This document shows positions 61,096 through 64,000 of a stretch of DNA of 64,000 nucleotides, in pieces. The position numbers and the translations under genes were made by a program. Every line of letters starts with the position of its first letter. Within the stretch, counting starts at the first letter, position 1. The stretch is from Ga0077555 sp046154645. GTDB taxonomy: Bacteria > Pseudomonadota > Alphaproteobacteria > Rhizobiales > Hyphomicrobiaceae. The notes under the pieces were generated by a model, which was not told the origin of the DNA, ran no database searches, and saw nothing but the letters and a program-made list of their open reading frames with translations. Where the stretch lies: NCBI GenBank assembly GCA_046154645.1, contig JBJXDZ010000004.1, forward strand, positions 62,001 to 126,000, given 5' to 3'.

Positions 61096-61968
61096 ATGCC
61101 CCAAGCCTCAGCACCAGACCGTTTGCGCGCCCTGCTGGCCAAACCCGACTTCGTCGTCATGCCGGCAGTGTGGGACGGGCTCTCTGCCAAGCTTTCGGCG
61201 GCGGCCGGCTTCGAGACCGCGTTCCTGTCCGGCTCCTGCGTGGCGGCGAGCCGCCTCGGTGGCCCCGATCTCGATCTGATCTCGTTCGCCGAGATGTTCG
61301 ACAGCTTCAACATGGTGCGCGGCGCGGCGCCGAAAACGCTGGTGCTGGCCGACGGCGACCACGGCTACGGCAACGCCATGAATGTGCAACGCACAGTGCG
61401 GGCATACGGGCGTGCCGGCGCTGCTGCCATTCTGATCGAGGACAAGATCACGCCGCGCGCTTTGACCTCGGCCGGCAAGCCGTGCCTGCCGCGTGAAGAA
61501 GCGCGCATGAAGATCCGCGCCGCCGTGGAAGCCGCAAAGGAATCCGGCATCCTGATCCTGGCGCGTACCGACTGCCGTCCGACCCAGGGCATCGACGAGG
61601 CCGTGGCGCGCATCGAGATGTTCGTCAAGGAAGGCGCCGATATCCTGTTCCTCGACAGCCCCGCCGACGACGCCGAGATCAAGCGGGCGGTTGCCGCCGC
61701 AGGCGGCCGTCCGTCATTCGCGGTACTGTCGCCCGGCGCCCCGCGGGCAACGCCGGATCGCACGCAGGCGGCAGCGCTGGGCTTCAAGATCGGCACGTAT
61801 CCCACGGGCATGCTGTCGCCGGCGACGGCTGGCATCAAGGCCGGTCTCGCAGCGCTGGTGGCGGGAAAAGCGGAGGCGGCCAGCGCCCTGCCGCCCGCTG
61901 AGTTGCGGGCCACGCTCGGCTATGCCGACTATGACGCTGAGGCGAAGCCGTTCATCATCAAGGGCTGA
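61096..61968 (+). CDS. Isocitrate lyase/PEP mutase superfamily protein (oxaloacetate decarboxylase-like)
   Basis: A 290-residue TIM-barrel protein. Supporting segments are FVVMPAVWDGLSAKLSAAAG, SGSCVAASRLGGPDLD, VLADGDHGYGNAMNVQRTV with metal-binding acidic residues, AILIEDKITPRAL and ILILARTDCRP. The isocitrate-lyase KKCGH motif is absent, which points to the oxaloacetate decarboxylase, methylisocitrate-type or phosphonate branches rather than true isocitrate lyase. A strong terminator follows. Confidence 0.88.
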   Translation: MPQASAPDRLRALLAKPDFVVMPAVWDGLSAKLSAAAGFETAFLSGSCVAASRLGGPDLDLISFAEMFDSFNMVRGAAPKTLVLADGDHGYGNAMNVQRTVRAYGRAGAAAILIEDKITPRALTSAGKPCLPREEARMKIRAAVEAAKESGILILARTDCRPTQGIDEAVARIEMFVKEGADILFLDSPADDAEIKRAVAAAGGRPSFAVLSPGAPRATPDRTQAAALGFKIGTYPTGMLSPATAGIKAGLAALVAGKAEAASALPPAELRATLGYADYDAEAKPFIIKG

Positions 61969-61990
61969 TCGAGATTGCGCAACAAATAAG

Positions 61991-62023
61991 GGCGAGGCTC
62001 GTCGGAGCGCTCGCCCGTTTTCT
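61991..62023 (+). terminator. Rho-independent terminator after the ICL-superfamily gene
   Basis: A long stem GGGCGAGGCTC / GAGC-G-CTCGCCC with one bulged G and a 4-base loop is followed by GTTTTCTT. It lies 22 bases after the stop and between two convergent genes. Confidence 0.85.
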
Positions 62024-62041
62024 TGTTCGTCGCCGCTTCAA

Positions 62042-63034
62042 TCAGATGCCGCGATCCTTGGCGAGCTTGGCCAGCGACGTCTCGGGCCGGGCGCCAATGT
62101 GACTGATCACCTCGGCTGCGGCGATCGAGCCCAGGCGGCCGCATGTGTCGAGGGACTTGCCTTGGGACAGGCCGTAGAGGAAGCCCGCAGCGTAGAGATC
62201 GCCGGCGCCGGTCGTGTCAACCACCTGACGCACGGGTTCTGGCGTCACCGTGACCGCCTTGTCGCCGGCCATGATCAGTGAGCCCTTGGCGCTGCGGGTC
62301 AGGACCGCGATCTTGACATCGCCCTTGGCTTGCCGGGCGGCGTCGTCGAACACTTTGGTCTGATAGAGCGAAGTGATCTCGGATTCGTTGGCGAAGAGGA
62401 TATCGGTTTCCTTGCGGATCAACTCCAGGAACTCGGCCCTGTGGCGGTCGACGCAAAAAGAATCCGACAGCGTCAAGGCCACCTTGCGGCCAGCTTGGCG
62501 CGCCAAGCCCGCGGCCTGCCGGAATGCAGCCTTGGCGGCGGGCTGATCGAACAGATAGCCTTCGAGATAGACGATACCTGACGCTTTCACCATGGCCGCG
62601 TCGACCTCGCCCTGGTTGAGCTCGGGGCTGACGCCGAGGAACGTGTTCATGGTCCGCTCGCCGTCGGGCGTGACCAGGATCAGCGAGCGCGACGTCGGTG
62701 CGCCGCCCTTCGCCGCCGGGGTGGTGAACGCAACCCGTGCCGCCTCGATGTCATGCGCAAAGATGCGGCCGAACTCATCATCGGCGACCTTGCCGATGAA
62801 CCCCGCTCGCCCCCCGAACGAGGCGATGCCGACCATCGTATTGGCAGCCGAACCGCCGGAAATCTCGACGGCCGGCCCCATGTCCTTGTACAGCGTCGTC
62901 ACCGTGTCGGCATCGACGAGGCGCATATGGCCCTTCGGCGCATTGTGCTTGGCCAGGAAAGCGTCGTTGCAGCGCCCGATGACGTCGACGATGGCGTTGC
63001 CAATGCCGACGACGTCGTACTTGATATCCGTCAT
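62042..63034 (-). CDS. PfkB-family carbohydrate/adenosine kinase
   Basis: A 330-residue ribokinase-fold enzyme. The N-terminal DVVGIGNAIVDVIGRCND, substrate motif VEISGGSAANTMVGIASFGG, and the C-terminal signature QVVDTTGAGDLYAAGFLYGL with its catalytic Asp are intact. Alphaproteobacterial proteins of this type are commonly annotated as adenosine kinases; ribose or fructose kinase activity cannot be excluded. The ATG at 63034 has a GGGAGGC site; an ATG eight codons upstream is less likely. Confidence 0.92.
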   Translation of the reverse strand: MTDIKYDVVGIGNAIVDVIGRCNDAFLAKHNAPKGHMRLVDADTVTTLYKDMGPAVEISGGSAANTMVGIASFGGRAGFIGKVADDEFGRIFAHDIEAARVAFTTPAAKGGAPTSRSLILVTPDGERTMNTFLGVSPELNQGEVDAAMVKASGIVYLEGYLFDQPAAKAAFRQAAGLARQAGRKVALTLSDSFCVDRHRAEFLELIRKETDILFANESEITSLYQTKVFDDAARQAKGDVKIAVLTRSAKGSLIMAGDKAVTVTPEPVRQVVDTTGAGDLYAAGFLYGLSQGKSLDTCGRLGSIAAAEVISHIGARPETSLAKLAKDRGI

Positions 63035-63104
63035 GGAAGTGCCTCCCGGGCCGTTCACCTTGCAGTTTGCGGCGCACTATAGGGCGGCGGCTCGGCGGGA
63101 CAAC

Positions 63105-63127
63105 AAAAAACCAGGCTTCAGGCCCGG
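63105..63127 (-). terminator. Terminator overlapping the glycosyltransferase stop codon
   Basis: On the minus strand CCGGGC-CTGAA-GCCTGG (one G-U pair) is followed by six T residues. The hairpin contains the stop codon (63120-63118) of the glycosyltransferase, so the gene and its terminator are fused, and it isolates the kinase gene downstream. Confidence 0.8.
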
Positions 63128-64000
63128 ACGCTGGTGAGGCTCTCGGTGTGCCCGGGACGGCCACGGCCGATGTCGAAGGCCCGCTTCATGCCTCGCGCCG
63201 AAGTCTCGATGCTGGCCCAGGCGATGGCTTCCTGGCGGCGGGCCATGAACGAAGTCCAACGGCTCTCGTGGGTGAGCATGTCGAAAGCGGCATCGGCCCA
63301 GGCCTTGGTCTCCAAGGGCCGCACGAGGCCGAGGCCAAAACGTTCAATGTAGCCCGTGCACGAGGTCGCATGTGGCGAGCCGAGGACCGGGGTGCCGCAC
63401 TGGACGGCCTCGTTGGCCACGAGCCCCCAGACGTCGCCGCGCGAGGGAAACAGCATCACCTTCGCCGAGGCGAACACAGCGGACATGTCACCGGGCTGCA
63501 GGGCGCCATCGAAATGCGCATGGATGTTTGCCGCGGCCAAGCGAGCCTGCATCTCGGCGCGCGCGGGGCCATCGCCCGTCACGCGAACCATGAGGTCCGG
63601 TCGCGCCTGCTTGAGTGCGGCCATCACGTCAGCGAAAAACAGTGCACCCTTGATCTCCTCATTGAGACCACCGGCAAACAGGATGTCGAACCGGCGCTGC
63701 CCAAAGCTGGGAATGATTGCCGGTGGATCCCAGGGCGGCACCAGCGGCACCACGGTCGAACGGGCGGGGTCAAGGCCCCAACGCGCCAGCAACTTGACGC
63801 TGTCCTCGCTCGCACAAATGCCGAATTTTGCCGATGGCACCAACAGCCGTCGCATCAAGCGGTGCGGCCATGACCGCTCGCCTGGATCGATGGATGGAAC
63901 ACCGTCGGTGCTGATGCCGAACGGTGTCCGCGTCACTTTCGCATAGGCTCCGGCCAAGGCCATCGTCGGAGAGAACCCCGCCACGGCGATCAGGTCCGGC
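63118..64000 (-). CDS. GT4-type glycosyltransferase, cut by window edge
   Basis: This is the C-terminal part (about 294 residues) of a GT-B glycosyltransferase. The frame is open to base 64000 (PDLIAVAGFSPTMAL...), so the start lies outside; the GTG at 63984 is internal. The donor-binding domain is complete: FDILFAGGLNEEIKGALFFADVM, VRVTGDGPARAEM, and the E-x7-E region PSRGDVWGLVANEAVQCGTP. It probably transfers sugars to lipopolysaccharide or exopolysaccharide. Its terminator overlaps the stop codon. Confidence 0.9.
   Translation of the reverse strand, partial: PDLIAVAGFSPTMALAGAYAKVTRTPFGISTDGVPSIDPGERSWPHRLMRRLLVPSAKFGICASEDSVKLLARWGLDPARSTVVPLVPPWDPPAIIPSFGQRRFDILFAGGLNEEIKGALFFADVMAALKQARPDLMVRVTGDGPARAEMQARLAAANIHAHFDGALQPGDMSAVFASAKVMLFPSRGDVWGLVANEAVQCGTPVLGSPHATSCTGYIERFGLGLVRPLETKAWADAAFDMLTHESRWTSFMARRQEAIAWASIETSARGMKRAFDIGRGRPGHTESLTSVRA

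Overview
This 64 kb window is GC-rich DNA from an alphaproteobacterium, most likely of the Hyphomicrobiales (Rhizobiales) or a close neighbour. The evidence is gene content and order: a bolA / DnaJ-domain / cobS / cobT block, cysE followed by a DUF3126 gene, alaC-hom-glpX in a row, a groESL operon with a CIRCE operator, class I phaC, and many amidases and amidohydrolases. The genus cannot be named from the sequence alone. No rRNA, tRNA, CRISPR array, prophage or intact insertion sequence was recognised. Both window ends cut genes: an MlrC-type M81 peptidase on the left and a GT4 glycosyltransferase on the right.

0-9.3 kb: M81 peptidase end, a phytase-like esterase-fold secreted protein, the cobaltochelatase pair cobT/cobS separated by an inverted pair of palindromic repeats, a DnaJ-domain gene divergent from bolA, an FAH/MhpD-type hydratase and a membrane-anchored pentapeptide-repeat protein. 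9.5-15 kb: a tightly packed minus-strand operon of hydantoinase, an unknown 113-residue protein, a COG0523 (CobW-type) GTPase, a 67-residue GatC/AtzG-like protein, an amidase and an Asp/Glu-racemase-family protein. It looks like a cyclic amide or ureide degradation unit with its own metallochaperone. 15-24 kb: groESL, cysE-DUF3126-gamma carbonic anhydrase, a transglutaminase-like protease, PilZ and PAS proteins, a rhomboid protease, a CBS protein and a patatin-like phospholipase. 24-28 kb: a degenerate subtilase-like protein overlapping mobB-mobA, then divergent nhaA.

28-29.9 kb is the most unusual place. It is a visibly less GC-rich two-gene cassette encoding a coiled-coil protein and a protein with two nucleoside-deoxyribosyltransferase/TIR-like domains, only the second of which keeps the catalytic-type glutamate. 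I regard it as a candidate undescribed defence or nucleotide-signalling system.

30-41 kb: GMC oxidoreductase, metallo-beta-lactamase, soxXYZA without soxB or soxCD and with an atypical SoxY C-terminus, a two-subunit molybdenum hydroxylase (isoquinoline-oxidoreductase type), a Bug/TctC binding protein, phaC and a small lipoprotein. 41.4-45.9 kb: alaC-hom-glpX and an SDR-fold protein without the catalytic Tyr/Lys. 46.6-51.2 kb: a stress-type island (zf-TFIIB protein, small helical protein, TerC, two small proteins, Dps, a Dps-like paralogue that lost metal ligands, fasciclin protein). 51.4-64 kb: a second amidase, a proline-rich TPR protein, a DMT transporter, murA, an amidohydrolase plus NHL-propeller pair, a CurA-type reductase, an isocitrate-lyase-superfamily protein, a PfkB sugar/adenosine kinase and the cut glycosyltransferase.

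Starts were chosen from domain boundaries and visible Shine-Dalgarno sequences. All functions are predicted from sequence reading only; no database search was run.
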